Source: Microcoleus sp. FACHB-831
GTDB taxonomy: Bacteria > Cyanobacteriota > Cyanobacteriia > Cyanobacteriales > FACHB-T130
Length of the DNA: 64,000 bases
Direction of reading: 5' to 3'
NCBI RefSeq assembly: GCF_014695585.1
Contig: NZ_JACJON010000009.1
Span: forward strand, 1 to 64,000
Part shown: one piece after another, positions 46,890-54,968 of the stretch
Position numbering within the stretch: the first letter of the stretch is position 1
How the letters are laid out: each line of letters begins with the position of its first letter
Position numbers and translations under genes: made by a program
The notes under the pieces: model-generated
The model's database searches: none
Seen by the model: only the letters and a program-made list of their open reading frames with translations
Told to the model about the DNA's origin: nothing

Positions 46890-48170
46890 TTATTTCTCTG
46901 CTGTAGTTCCGCTTTGAGCAATCTTCTGTTTTAGTATGTCCAGAGCCTTCGTGTATTGCGGGTCATTTGCACTACCGATTTTAGTGGTATCGCCCTGCAA
47001 CTCCTTCCGTTGAGCATCTGTCAGTTCCAGCACCACATCTGGCGGAATTCCCTCTTGGTTTATATCTCGTCCCTTGGGAGTGTAATATTTCGCAATTGTC
47101 ACCGCCAAACCCGATCCATCTCCCAAGGGGCGCACCGATTGCACCAATCCCTTGCCAAACGTCTTTGTCCCCACCAAAACAGCGCGTTTGTTGTCCTGCA
47201 ACGCCCCCGATAGAATTTCGCTGGCACTAGCGGAACCACCATCCACCAGCACCACCAAAGGTTTCTTAGTCAGCGGCTTGTGGTTTGCCTGTTGCAGGTC
47301 TGTTGTTCCCTGGCGGTCTTTTGTAGAGACAATGGTGCCTTCGTCCAGCCACATCCGGGCTATTTCTATGCTGGCGTAAAGCAAGCCACCTGGGTTAGAC
47401 CTCAGATCCAAAATATAGCCAGCAACCTTCTGCTTTTCTAGCTTCTCAATTGCCTGACGCATTTCAGCCGTAGCATTGGCGCTAAACTGCTTCAGGCGAA
47501 TGTAACCAATACCACCCGCCGGACTCTGCTGATACGCTTCGCGCACTGGATGGATCTCAATACGCGCCCGCTTCACCAGATAATCTATTTCTTTACTTTC
47601 TCGGAGGATGGTAAGCTTCACTTGCGTTCCCTCTTGCCCGCGAATCAGCTTTACCGCGTCATTGACATCCATCCCATCGGTACTCTTGCCATCAATTTTC
47701 GTGACGATATCTTTGGCGAGTATGCCAGCTTTGAAGGCGGGTGTATCCTCAATAGGCGAAATCACTACCAGCTTTTTGGTTTTCTCATCTTTAGCCAACT
47801 GGATACCCACGCCGATTAATTCCCCAGAAGTATCAATCTGCATATTCTTGAACTCTTCTGGGTCCATAAAGCGGGTGTAGGGGTCGCCCAATTTCTTGAG
47901 CATTTCTCTAATCGCTTTGTAGGCTTCCGGCTTGCTGGTATAGTTTCGCTTGAGATAATCGTTGCGAACCGCCCGCCAATTTACCTTGTTAAACGTTCCA
48001 TCCACATATTGGCGGTCTATGATTTGCCATACTTCATCGACTAACTCTTTGGGGCTTTCTCGCAAGCTAGCAAGACTCGGAGATATCTGACAGCCCGTGA
48101 CTGTAACAGCAACGGTCGATAGCAGTACTGCTGTCGCACCGAGAACCAGACCGCGTTTTGTGATTACCAT
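46890..48170 (-). CDS. Carboxyl-terminal processing protease (S41, CtpA family), lipoprotein-type
   Basis: A protein of 426 residues from the ATG at 48170. The signal peptide ends in a lipobox-like VTGC, suggesting a lipid anchor. A PDZ domain (about 95-180) precedes the S41 protease domain; the nucleophile Ser is in GGSASASEIL and the general-base Lys in GTKTFGKGLV. Cyanobacterial Ctp enzymes process D1 or other exported proteins; which Ctp this is cannot be decided by eye. Confidence 0.92.
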   Translation of the reverse strand: MVITKRGLVLGATAVLLSTVAVTVTGCQISPSLASLRESPKELVDEVWQIIDRQYVDGTFNKVNWRAVRNDYLKRNYTSKPEAYKAIREMLKKLGDPYTRFMDPEEFKNMQIDTSGELIGVGIQLAKDEKTKKLVVISPIEDTPAFKAGILAKDIVTKIDGKSTDGMDVNDAVKLIRGQEGTQVKLTILRESKEIDYLVKRARIEIHPVREAYQQSPAGGIGYIRLKQFSANATAEMRQAIEKLEKQKVAGYILDLRSNPGGLLYASIEIARMWLDEGTIVSTKDRQGTTDLQQANHKPLTKKPLVVLVDGGSASASEILSGALQDNKRAVLVGTKTFGKGLVQSVRPLGDGSGLAVTIAKYYTPKGRDINQEGIPPDVVLELTDAQRKELQGDTTKIGSANDPQYTKALDILKQKIAQSGTTAEK

Positions 48171-48254
48171 GATCCTTTCAAAAGCCGGATGGAAACTACT
48201 GCAAAGTGATTGCGGTATGCTAAACACTGCTTGTATGCGGTATTGACCGACATT

Positions 48255-48902
48255 TTAGGCAGCTTTTTGCATTTTATGGATTCGCAAGGGCTGGTCCCTT
48301 ACTGGCGCAACCGCAAACGCCTCTATCGAGTCCGACGCAAAAACGTCCTTCCCGAATGCCAACCCCCAACCCCCAATGGAAGAAGAGAGTTTTGTGATAA
48401 ATGCCAACTTGAAGGGGGCATTTATCAACTTTCCCCACGATGCCCCAAACGAGCCTCTTTTGACTTGATATCCCTGGCCAAGCTGATGCTTACTCACAGA
48501 ATCTTTATCTAAGAAGCTAGTTTTAGCGGTGTAAGGCTCGTCAGTTAATTTAACTTCGATTCCAGATAGCGCCACTTTGTATTGTAGCTGCACCATTTTC
48601 CGATGGGGAATGCCTGCAAACTTGCGATCGCTTAGTTTATCTATTTCAAGCTGTTGCTTCGCTCTAGTATTGTAACCACTAACTTGCTGCCTTGGTTCCC
48701 GCCTTACTACCCGGCCGATAATCAAGTTGCTATTGCAGCCATACTGATAGTTAGCCACTTGTTTAAGGCGGTTCAGAGTAATTTTTTGAACCCGCTTACT
48801 GCTTATACGGTTAATACTTAAGAAAGATGGTAGAGCTGCTTTAATTTGGTTAAATACGCGATTTATTGACCTATTTGCTACGGGTCGTTCTACTACTATC
48901 AT
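48255..48902 (-). pseudogene. tnpB: TnpB (IS200/IS605-type) relic with internal deletions
   Basis: An open frame of 215 codons. The start MIVVERPV resembles a TnpB N terminus. Further segments match the TnpB RuvC core: SKRVQKITLNRLKQVANY, NSNLIIGRVV, IPHRKMVQLQYK, DEPYTAKTSFLD (RuvC Glu) and KRGSFGASWGKLINA. About 200 N-terminal residues are missing, and the last catalytic Asp expected after INA is lost, replaced by a hairpin sequence (48395-48427). The C terminus IEAFAVAPVRDQP is also TnpB-like. It should be inactive. No tnpA is adjacent. Confidence 0.65.
48395..48427. repeat. Perfect 11-bp stem hairpin inside the TnpB relic
   Basis: TGATAAATGCC, an 11-base loop, then GGCATTTATCA. It lies where the RuvC-III Asp codon would be expected. 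Confidence 0.65.
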
Positions 48903-49230
48903 TCTTATGTAACTTAAATTGTTTATAGGCTATTTAAAATCTACATTTTTCGCGCAATGCGGTTAACAAAATATTGCTAGCGCGTTACGCTACTTTTACC
49001 TATGTTATACCAGAAAATTGAGTACTAGCCTCTAGGCTAACTCTAGCACAGGCAATGGTAGGAGCAAGTCCACTCATATCTCTATGCACGTACATAGATT
49101 TCAAATCCGGATTCGCACAGACTGTTGAGTGCTTAAATTCAAGGTTTTTCAAGTAATTCTCCCAACCTCCTAACCACCCTCATCTGAAGACGGCTGAAGA
49201 GGTTGGGTTCAAAAGAAGCAGCTACACTGA
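48903..49230. other. Intergenic region, 328 bases
   Basis: The upstream side of the TnpB relic and the downstream side of ispG. No ORF, terminator or clear repeat is seen. It may contain eroded IS sequence. Confidence 0.35.
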
Positions 49231-50448
49231 CTATGGATCTACCCACCGACCATCTGCTTTGATTAAGTTAATCAACTCCTCTACACCTTGAGATTCTGGT
49301 ACTTTTTTTATTTCCTCTCGACCGCGATATAAAGAAATGTAACCCGGCTGTTTGCCCACATAGCCGTAGTCAGCGTCGGCCATTTCACCAGGGCCATTAA
49401 CGATGCACCCCATAACCGCTATGTCTAACCCCGTAAGGTGTTTGGTTGCTTCGCGGACTTGGTGCAACACTTCTTCTAAGTTAAATAAGGTACGACCGCA
49501 GGAAGGACAGGCGACGTACTCTACCATCGTCTTCCGCAGCCCTAAAGCTTGCAGAATGCTGTAGCAGACTGGAATTTCTTTTTCTGGGGCTTCTGTGAGA
49601 GACACGCGAATAGTATCGCCAATGCCATCAGCTAGCAGGGTGGCAATTCCGGCGGTAGACTTGATGCGTCCGTATTCGCCATCTCCTGCCTCAGTTACAC
49701 CCAAATGCAGGGGGTAGTCCATGCCGTTTTCATCCATGCGCTGTGCCATTAGGCGATAAGCAGCTAGCATGACTGGAACCCGCGAAGCTTTCATTGAGAT
49801 AACCAAGTTACGGAAGTCGAGGGATTCGCAAATGCGGATGAATTCCAGGGCTGACTCTACCATGCCTTCTGGGGTATCGCCATAAGAAAACAGCATCCTC
49901 TCGGCGAGGGAGCCGTGATTGACGCCGATTCGCATAGCTTTACCTTGATCGCGCAGGGAAACGACTAGAGGTTCTAGAGTTTCGCGGATTTTATCGCCAA
50001 TTTCTTCAAATTCGGCTTGGGTATAGTCCGTGCGAGTTGTGCTGGGTTTCTCAAATACATACAAACCCGGATTAATCCGCACCTTATCAACGTGCTTGGC
50101 AACTTCTAGGGCGATTTTCATCCCATTGTGATGCACGTCGGCAACTAGGGGGACGGTTTGGTAAGTTGCAGCCAACTTTTGTTTAATTTCCGCCAAAGCT
50201 TTAGCGTGTGCGAGGCTAGGGACGGTTACGCGGACAATTTCGCAGCCGATTTCGTGCAGACGACGAATTCCGGCAACTGAACCATCTATATCTAGGGTGT
50301 CTTCGTTAATCATCGACTGCACTACAACGGGGTAGCTGCCGCCAATGGTAACGGAACCCACCTTGACGGGACGGGTTTTGCGCCGCTTGATGGTGGTGTC
50401 AAAGGTGGGTTGCTTAGATGCGGTGTTAGGAATCGGCAGAGTTTGCAT
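49231..50448 (-). CDS. ispG: 4-hydroxy-3-methylbut-2-enyl diphosphate synthase
   Basis: A protein of 405 residues, the normal length of cyanobacterial IspG (GcpE). The TIM-barrel N domain has [11 protein letters not shown] and VADVHHNG; the C-terminal 4Fe-4S domain has [10 protein letters not shown] and [10 protein letters not shown]. It converts methylerythritol cyclodiphosphate to HMBDP in the MEP pathway, using ferredoxin in cyanobacteria. It supplies isoprenoids for carotenoids, chlorophyll tail and heme O. Confidence 0.97.
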   Translation of the reverse strand: MQTLPIPNTASKQPTFDTTIKRRKTRPVKVGSVTIGGSYPVVVQSMINEDTLDIDGSVAGIRRLHEIGCEIVRVTVPSLAHAKALAEIKQKLAATYQTVPLVADVHHNGMKIALEVAKHVDKVRINPGLYVFEKPSTTRTDYTQAEFEEIGDKIRETLEPLVVSLRDQGKAMRIGVNHGSLAERMLFSYGDTPEGMVESALEFIRICESLDFRNLVISMKASRVPVMLAAYRLMAQRMDENGMDYPLHLGVTEAGDGEYGRIKSTAGIATLLADGIGDTIRVSLTEAPEKEIPVCYSILQALGLRKTMVEYVACPSCGRTLFNLEEVLHQVREATKHLTGLDIAVMGCIVNGPGEMADADYGYVGKQPGYISLYRGREEIKKVPESQGVEELINLIKADGRWVDP

Positions 50449-50647
50449 AACCTGTGAGGTAATTTTTGTAGCGAGTGATGCGGTTGTCTCCTGTTTCTCA
50501 GGTTGCCATAGATGGGGCCGTTTGGGTAAGGCGATGCTGCTAGTGCATCTGCTGTCTTTCTGTAGGAGGGCAAAGGATAAGGCGATTAACGCTAACGCTA
50601 CGGGATATTGGTAAGATTTACATTGTATATTTTGTGTTTAAATTTAT

Positions 50648-50893
50648 ATGGAAATTAAGGCGCACATAGGCAAGTGGGGAAACTCTTTAGCTTTTAGAAT
50701 CCCCAAGCATATTGCCATGTATCTAGAACTTAATGTGAAGGATACTGTTATTTGTAGTGTAGAAGACGGCAAATTGATAATAGAACCAGTACAAAGTCCT
50801 CCAGAATATACGTTGGATGAATTGTTAGCTGGATTTATTGAATCTAGCGAAGAAGCCTGTTGGGGTAAAACAGAGGTTGAAGAAATTTGGTGA
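50648..50893 (+). CDS. AbrB/MazE-type antitoxin-like protein
   Basis: A protein of 81 residues. The swapped-hairpin DNA-binding domain is clear: IGKWGNSLAFRIPKHI, then DTVICSVEDGKLIIEP. The C-terminal tail (TLDELLAGFIES) resembles the toxin-binding tail of MazE. No intact toxin gene follows; a GTG overlapping the stop opens only a 15-codon frame. It may be an orphan antitoxin or a lone regulator. Confidence 0.82.
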   Translation: MEIKAHIGKWGNSLAFRIPKHIAMYLELNVKDTVICSVEDGKLIIEPVQSPPEYTLDELLAGFIESSEEACWGKTEVEEIW

Positions 50894-51030
50894 ATTATAT
50901 TTTCAAGCAGCGCGGTTTTATCGGGTTGAGGTTTTAATACTTTTTTGAGTAATTTTTTAAGTACAAACATCCTTAAATTAAAGAATAATAAAACCTGTCA
51001 ATAGTAAGTAGATAAGCTTAATTAACATAA

Positions 51031-51047
51031 GGTGGGCAATGCCCACC
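51031..51047. repeat. GGTGGGCA palindrome
   Basis: GGTGGGCA, one base, TGCCCACC. It is another member of the GTGGGC palindrome family, located downstream of two convergent small genes. Confidence 0.65.
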
Positions 51048-51073
51048 CTAGTAATAGATTATTTTATTTACGT

Positions 51074-51277
51074 TCACTCAGGAAAGTCAGGAATAATCCA
51101 TTTCGGAGGTTCCGTGAGTTTTTTTCTTCGCGCTTCTTCAGCAATCTCTAGCATCTTATCCAACGAAGTATTATTGATGAAATTTGAGGCTGCTGCTGCA
51201 TTTTCCTTATTGGGGCATTTGTCGCCTAAAATGCAGCCGTTTACGCAGGCTTCAGCGCAGTTCACAGTAACTTCCAT
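51074..51277 (-). CDS. Small protein with N-terminal four-cysteine motif
   Basis: A protein of 67 residues from the ATG at 51277, with a strong Shine-Dalgarno (GGGAAGG). Four cysteines lie in NCAEACVNGCILGDKCPN, spaced 4, 4 and 6, suggesting metal or cluster binding. The rest is helical and ends KWIIPDFPE. No family recognised. Confidence 0.68.
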   Translation of the reverse strand: MEVTVNCAEACVNGCILGDKCPNKENAAAASNFINNTSLDKMLEIAEEARRKKLTEPPKWIIPDFPE

Positions 51278-51497
51278 TGTCACCTTCCCTTTCTCTAATT
51301 CTCAAGACGGCTAGCAGATGGGTTGCTCGGACACAGGGCAAACAAGCGATCGCTACCACCATTTCACTTTTACAAATTATAATAATATTTCGCCGAGTTA
51401 TAGCTGTCTTAAGTGCGATCGCTCTGGATAGGAACCTCTACCCAAAGTGATATGCGATCGCGGGCTACCCTATAGCGCTATCACACAGCGATCTTAC

Positions 51498-51851
51498 TCA
51501 GCCAAAAGTCGAACCATTCCAGCCCCACATCGAACCCTTAGCATCGGCAAACTCAATATAAATCCGATTTTTGGGCACGCCCAGCGTCTTGTTTATCTGC
51601 TGGCAAAACTCCTCACTCATTGTCTTAGTTTGCCCCGAACTCATGTTACCAACGCTCTTAATTTCGATGTAGCAAACTGGATCTACAGTTCCAGCAAAAG
51701 TCATAGCAACCCCAGGTTCAAAAGCAGTCATCACGTAAGATTCCGGTTTCCCCAGATGATGCGCCAACATCCCTGAAAGATTTTTAAGCAATCCTTCAAC
51801 TTCAGCTTTGTCTGGGGCTGTAACAGAAGTTTGAACTTTGATTAGCGGCAT
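51498..51851 (-). CDS. MIF/phenylpyruvate tautomerase-family protein
   Basis: A protein of 117 residues, the family length. The catalytic N-terminal proline is directly after Met (MPLIKVQTSV), and later segments fit the fold (SYVMTAFEPGVAMTF, RIYIEFADAKGSMWGWNGSTFG). Such enzymes tautomerise phenylpyruvate or related keto acids; the physiological substrate is unknown. It is upstream of the Cys-rich gene on the same strand. Confidence 0.92.
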   Translation of the reverse strand: MPLIKVQTSVTAPDKAEVEGLLKNLSGMLAHHLGKPESYVMTAFEPGVAMTFAGTVDPVCYIEIKSVGNMSSGQTKTMSEEFCQQINKTLGVPKNRIYIEFADAKGSMWGWNGSTFG

Positions 51852-51938
51852 AACTTTGTTGCTATATGTTAGTCATTAGTCATTAGTTATTATTCCATCA
51901 TTCTAATGACCAATGACCGTTAACCACTACAAAATTAT

Positions 51939-52421
51939 TTAGCCACCGTACTGCCAGCCAGTGCTTTCCAGCAACAGAGGTTCGCCCTCTCTGTGGACGC
52001 CAGCGCCGATAACTTCACCCACATAAACAGTGTGGTCCCCTTGTTCCACTGCTCCCACAACCTTACACTCAACATAGCCAAGAGTGTCTGAGATTATAGG
52101 ACAGCCAGTTTGTTCGCCCGGATAGAATTCCACATCCTCAAACTTATTACCAACGCGGCGCTGCGGCTTGAAGAATTTCTGCGCTACTTCTTTTTGTCCT
52201 GCTTCCAAGATGCTGAGAGCAAAAACGCCACTGGCTTTAATCATCGCGTGAGACTTGGAATCTTGCTTAACGCAATTCACCACTAAAGGCGGATTAAACG
52301 AAGCCTGCATTACCCAACTGGCTGTGAAGCCGTTGACTTCTTCGCCATCTTTTACACCGCAGATATAGAGTCCATGAGGAATCTTACGCAGAATTGTCTT
52401 TTTAGCTTGTTCGTCTAGCAA
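51939..52421 (-). CDS. Flavin reductase-like FMN-binding protein
   Basis: A protein of 160 residues starting at a TTG. The flavin-binding split-barrel is recognisable from GFTASWVMQASFNPPLVV, KQDSKSHAMI and GDHTVYVGEV. Related domains form the C-terminal part of cyanobacterial flavodiiron proteins, but this is a free-standing copy. It probably passes electrons from NAD(P)H to flavin or a partner protein. Confidence 0.88.
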   Translation of the reverse strand: MLDEQAKKTILRKIPHGLYICGVKDGEEVNGFTASWVMQASFNPPLVVNCVKQDSKSHAMIKASGVFALSILEAGQKEVAQKFFKPQRRVGNKFEDVEFYPGEQTGCPIISDTLGYVECKVVGAVEQGDHTVYVGEVIGAGVHREGEPLLLESTGWQYGG

Positions 52422-52602
52422 AGCTTTGCCTACCTAATTGATACTACAGTGTTTAAGTTTAGCAATCTTTACAAACCTAAGCATAATGCTTTAGGCAGGC
52501 GCACATTGGATTTTATAATTGATAAAAGTACTGAAATCTAAAACCCCCGCTAGTTTTAGACTTAATTTCGGCCTTTGAGAAACAAATCTCTGAAAACTTC
52601 CA

Positions 52603-52737
52603 TTATTCCTTATAATCCTTGAATTCCCCAGCATCAAACCACACCCCATAGCACACAGGGCATTTTTCATACAAAGTATTGGAATAGACTACTTGTTCCC
52701 AGCTTCCTTGAAACCTCGGGTATTGTATATTGCTCAT
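52603..52737 (-). pseudogene. Zinc-ribbon minigene, deletion derivative of the gene at 52878-53279
   Basis: A frame of 44 codons (ATG at 52737, TAA at 52603-52605). The N-terminal part (SWEQVVYSNTLYE) matches SLEQVVYAS of the neighbour, and then jumps to the neighbour's last zinc knuckle and following helix: CPVCYGVWFDAGEFKDYKE versus CPACQGIWLDAGEFKDFKN. About 70 residues are missing between. It keeps a start, a stop and one CxxC. Confidence 0.65.
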
Positions 52738-52877
52738 TACTCAACCTCGGTGCTATTTAAGGCTAGAAGATTAACACCAAGAACACAAGAATTATAAATC
52801 GCCATTTTTACAAAAAAAATACTAGAAGCAACCAGCGATCGCCCACCTCAAACCGCAGTTTGCACCAAGCAATATTT

Positions 52878-53279
52878 TTAGTCTTTAACTCCTCTGGTAA
52901 AAATATTTCTAAATCGCTTGATTATTCCTTTTGGTTTGAAGTTGTTTTTGAAATCTTTAAATTCACCTGCATCCAACCAAATACCCTGGCACGCGGGGCA
53001 TTTTTCATACCAAATACAGTGCTGGTCGATTTCTACCATACGAATCATTTTGGCACTGCATCGCGGGCAATTAATATCGCCTTCTGATTGGTTGAACTCA
53101 GTACCAGTTTCAGGGTCGCCAATGTCTAAACTTTCAGAACCTTGAATAGTTTTTAGCTTGTCAGCCTTAAGGGAATCAAACCAAATCCCTTTGCAGTTTA
53201 GGCAGCGGTCTACTTCAATACTGGCATAGACTACTTGTTCTAGGCTTTGCTGACATTTTGGGCACTTTATCTCGCTCAT
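52878..53279 (-). CDS. Double zinc-ribbon protein (TFIIB-type zinc finger)
   Basis: A protein of 133 residues from the ATG at 53279. Two ribbons each have two CxxC knuckles: CPKCQ/CLNCKGIWFD at the N terminus and CPRCS/CPACQGIWLDAGEF in the second half. The tail is basic (KPKGIIKRFRNIF). The WFD/WLDAGE signature is that of bacterial zf-TFIIB proteins of unknown function. The truncated relative lies just downstream. Confidence 0.82.
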   Translation of the reverse strand: MSEIKCPKCQQSLEQVVYASIEVDRCLNCKGIWFDSLKADKLKTIQGSESLDIGDPETGTEFNQSEGDINCPRCSAKMIRMVEIDQHCIWYEKCPACQGIWLDAGEFKDFKNNFKPKGIIKRFRNIFTRGVKD

Positions 53280-53309
53280 AGTGCTTGACATTCACAGCCT
53301 GTTTTTAGG

Positions 53310-54143
53310 TCAGCGTATAGGACGATTTGGGCGAAACAAGTGGGAGTGTTCGGGATCGTAAAGACGCGATCGCGCTTGGCTAGCGTTTACCTCTGCTCCC
53401 TTCAATGCTGGACTAATCACATAAAGTGTAGTCCTAATTAAATTCTCCCGTCGAGTTACACTTGCCATCTGATCTAAAGGCACCACCCAAATTTTCTCAT
53501 CTGGCCAACCCACACGGAAACAAATCGCTACAGGAGTATCGGCTGGGTAGTGTTCCATCAGCTTTGCTTGCGACTCTTCCACCATCCGCGCACTTAGATA
53601 AAGGCAAAGGCTGGCTTGATGCGCTGCGAGGGAGGATAACTCTTCAGCCGATGGTACTGCTGAGGCGCGTCCGCTGATGCGCGTGAGGATGATAGTTTGC
53701 ACCAGTCCGGGGACGGTTAGCTCAACTTTTAGCTTCGCAGCAGCGGCTTGGAAAGCGCTGATTCCGGGTATTACCTCAAAAGGAATCTCCGCTTCCGTTA
53801 GAGCTTGCATTTGCTCGTGTATGGCACTGTAGAGACTGAGATCGCCAGAGTGGAGGCGGACGACAGAAAGATGCGATCGCACCTTTTCAATCATCATTGG
53901 CAAAATCTCTTCTAACGTTTTATTCGCAGTCCGGATAATCTCGGCATCAGGACGACAAAGCTGCAAAATCTCTATGGGTACAAGCGAATCAGCAAATAAT
54001 ATCGCATCGGCTGCTGCTAGTATTTTCTGCGCCTTGACCGTCAACAAATCTGGATCTCCAGGCCCAGCACCTACAATATAAACCGCTGGTGCTAAAGCTG
54101 GAAGCGATTTTGGCAAATCCGATTGGGTAGCAAAGTCAGACAC
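53310..54143 (-). CDS. cobM: Precorrin-4 C11-methyltransferase
   Basis: A protein of 277 residues with a GTG start. The SAM-dependent corrin methyltransferase fold begins with VYIVGAGPGDPDLLTVKA, followed by VVRLHSGDLSLYSAI, and VIPGISAFQAAAA. The CobM/CbiF branch is indicated by the LFADSLVP segment. It methylates C11 of the corrin ring in cobalamin synthesis. The divergent neighbour is the tandem small-RNA array. Confidence 0.93.
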   Translation of the reverse strand: MSDFATQSDLPKSLPALAPAVYIVGAGPGDPDLLTVKAQKILAAADAILFADSLVPIEILQLCRPDAEIIRTANKTLEEILPMMIEKVRSHLSVVRLHSGDLSLYSAIHEQMQALTEAEIPFEVIPGISAFQAAAAKLKVELTVPGLVQTIILTRISGRASAVPSAEELSSLAAHQASLCLYLSARMVEESQAKLMEHYPADTPVAICFRVGWPDEKIWVVPLDQMASVTRRENLIRTTLYVISPALKGAEVNASQARSRLYDPEHSHLFRPNRPIR

Positions 54144-54340
54144 ACAATACCTCTTTTGTACAATTGGCTTTTAAAGGTTATACAGCTTATCAGAACTTTT
54201 AGGATTTACGGCAGGGTTAAGGCAGCCTAATTCATACTTCATACTTCCTGGTTCATCCGGATGGTGGGACGCGGCTAAAATTTTGGGATTATTGCGAGTA
54301 TCGTTCCGGATTTTTGCTATTTTCGCAGTAATTAAGAATT

Positions 54341-54392
54341 GGTAGATGCACCCTGGTTTAGCTCTAGACTCAAGTTCTAGGGCTTTTTTTTT
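54341..54392 (+). ncRNA. nsiR1: NsiR1-like small RNA, copy 1
   Basis: Predicted RNA of about 50 bases. Upstream are TCCGGA (54305-54310) and TAATTA (54329-54334), 18 bases apart. The transcript would begin near GGTAGATGCACCC and end in a GCTCTAGA / TCTAGGGC hairpin with a run of nine T. NsiR1 in Nostoc is a heterocyst-linked RNA of similar size encoded in tandem with TCCGGA-type promoters. The identity is inferred from this arrangement. Confidence 0.72.
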
Positions 54393-54538
54393 GCGTATTA
54401 ATGATGTACATCCTCCGCCTTACTACCTCCCTCTGCTTTCAGCGTTGGCGGGTGCAAAGTGGGGATTTGCCAAAAAGAATGTTTATTTCTTGGCAGTATC
54501 GTTCCGGATTTCCCTCATTCTCCTAGTAATTAAGAATT

Positions 54539-54588
54539 GGTAGATGCACCCTGGTTCAGCTCTAGAGGCCAACCTCTAGGGCTTTTTA
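54539..54588 (+). ncRNA. nsiR1: NsiR1-like small RNA, copy 2
   Basis: TCCGGA at 54503-54508 and TAATTA at 54527-54532, 18 bases apart. The body GGTAGATGCACCCTGGTT is identical to copy 1 except after the GTT. The stem CTCTAGAG / CTCTAGGG has a longer loop-side pairing (AGG/CCT). Confidence 0.72.
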
Positions 54589-54703
54589 TTTTGGGAAATT
54601 TGAAAGATATTTTGCCCCTTAAGTAATGAACATTAGGCTTGTTGAATTTTTTTATTGGCAGTATCGTTCCGGATTTACCCCATTTTATTAGTAAGTAATA
54701 ATT

Positions 54704-54755
54704 GGTAGATGCACCCTGGTTAAGCTCTAGAGTTTGGACTCTAGGGCTTTTTATT
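54704..54755 (+). ncRNA. nsiR1: NsiR1-like small RNA, copy 3
   Basis: TCCGGA at 54668-54673, TAAGTA at 54692-54697. The core GGTAGATGCACCCTGGTT is conserved; the stem is GCTCTAGAG / CTCTAGGGC. The -10-like box is the most divergent of the four. Confidence 0.7.
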
Positions 54756-54871
54756 TTGGTAATTTAATTATGGTTATTGTCTTAATTAATGACTCCTTGA
54801 CTTGTTCAACACTTTTTATTTCTTGGCAGTATTGTTCCGGATTTTACCCATATTCCTAGTAATTAAGAATT

Positions 54872-54922
54872 GGTAGATGCACCCTGGTTTAACTCTAGAG
54901 TTTGGCTCTAGAGTTTTTTTTT
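54872..54922 (+). ncRNA. nsiR1: NsiR1-like small RNA, copy 4
   Basis: TCCGGA at 54836-54841, TAATTA at 54860-54865. The outer stem pair is A-T instead of G-C (ACTCTAGAG / CTCTAGAGT), a change on both sides that preserves folding. A run of nine T follows and is 46 bases short of the convergent lgt stop. Confidence 0.72.
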
Positions 54923-54968
54923 GCAAAAATGCAACCGGGGCTAAAGCTGCGAAAAACATCGCAAGCCA

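Larger units (their letters stand above)
54298..54925. repeat. Array of four NsiR1-like repeat units
   Basis: Four units at intervals of about 198, 165 and 168 bases. Each has TCCGGA, an 18-base spacer, a TAATTA-like box, then GGTAGATGCACCCTGGTT and a terminator stem of the CTCTAGAG type. The sequence between units is unrelated. The array lies between the divergent cobM and the convergent lgt. Confidence 0.85.

Noticed and set aside
50890-50938. 15-codon ORF after the antitoxin as a toxin gene
   Set aside because: Too short, and no resemblance to MazF or VapC N termini.
54298-54925. Possible CRISPR array
   Set aside because: Repeat units are about 95 bases long, spaced 165-198 bases apart, and end in terminators. 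There are no uniform spacers and no cas genes.
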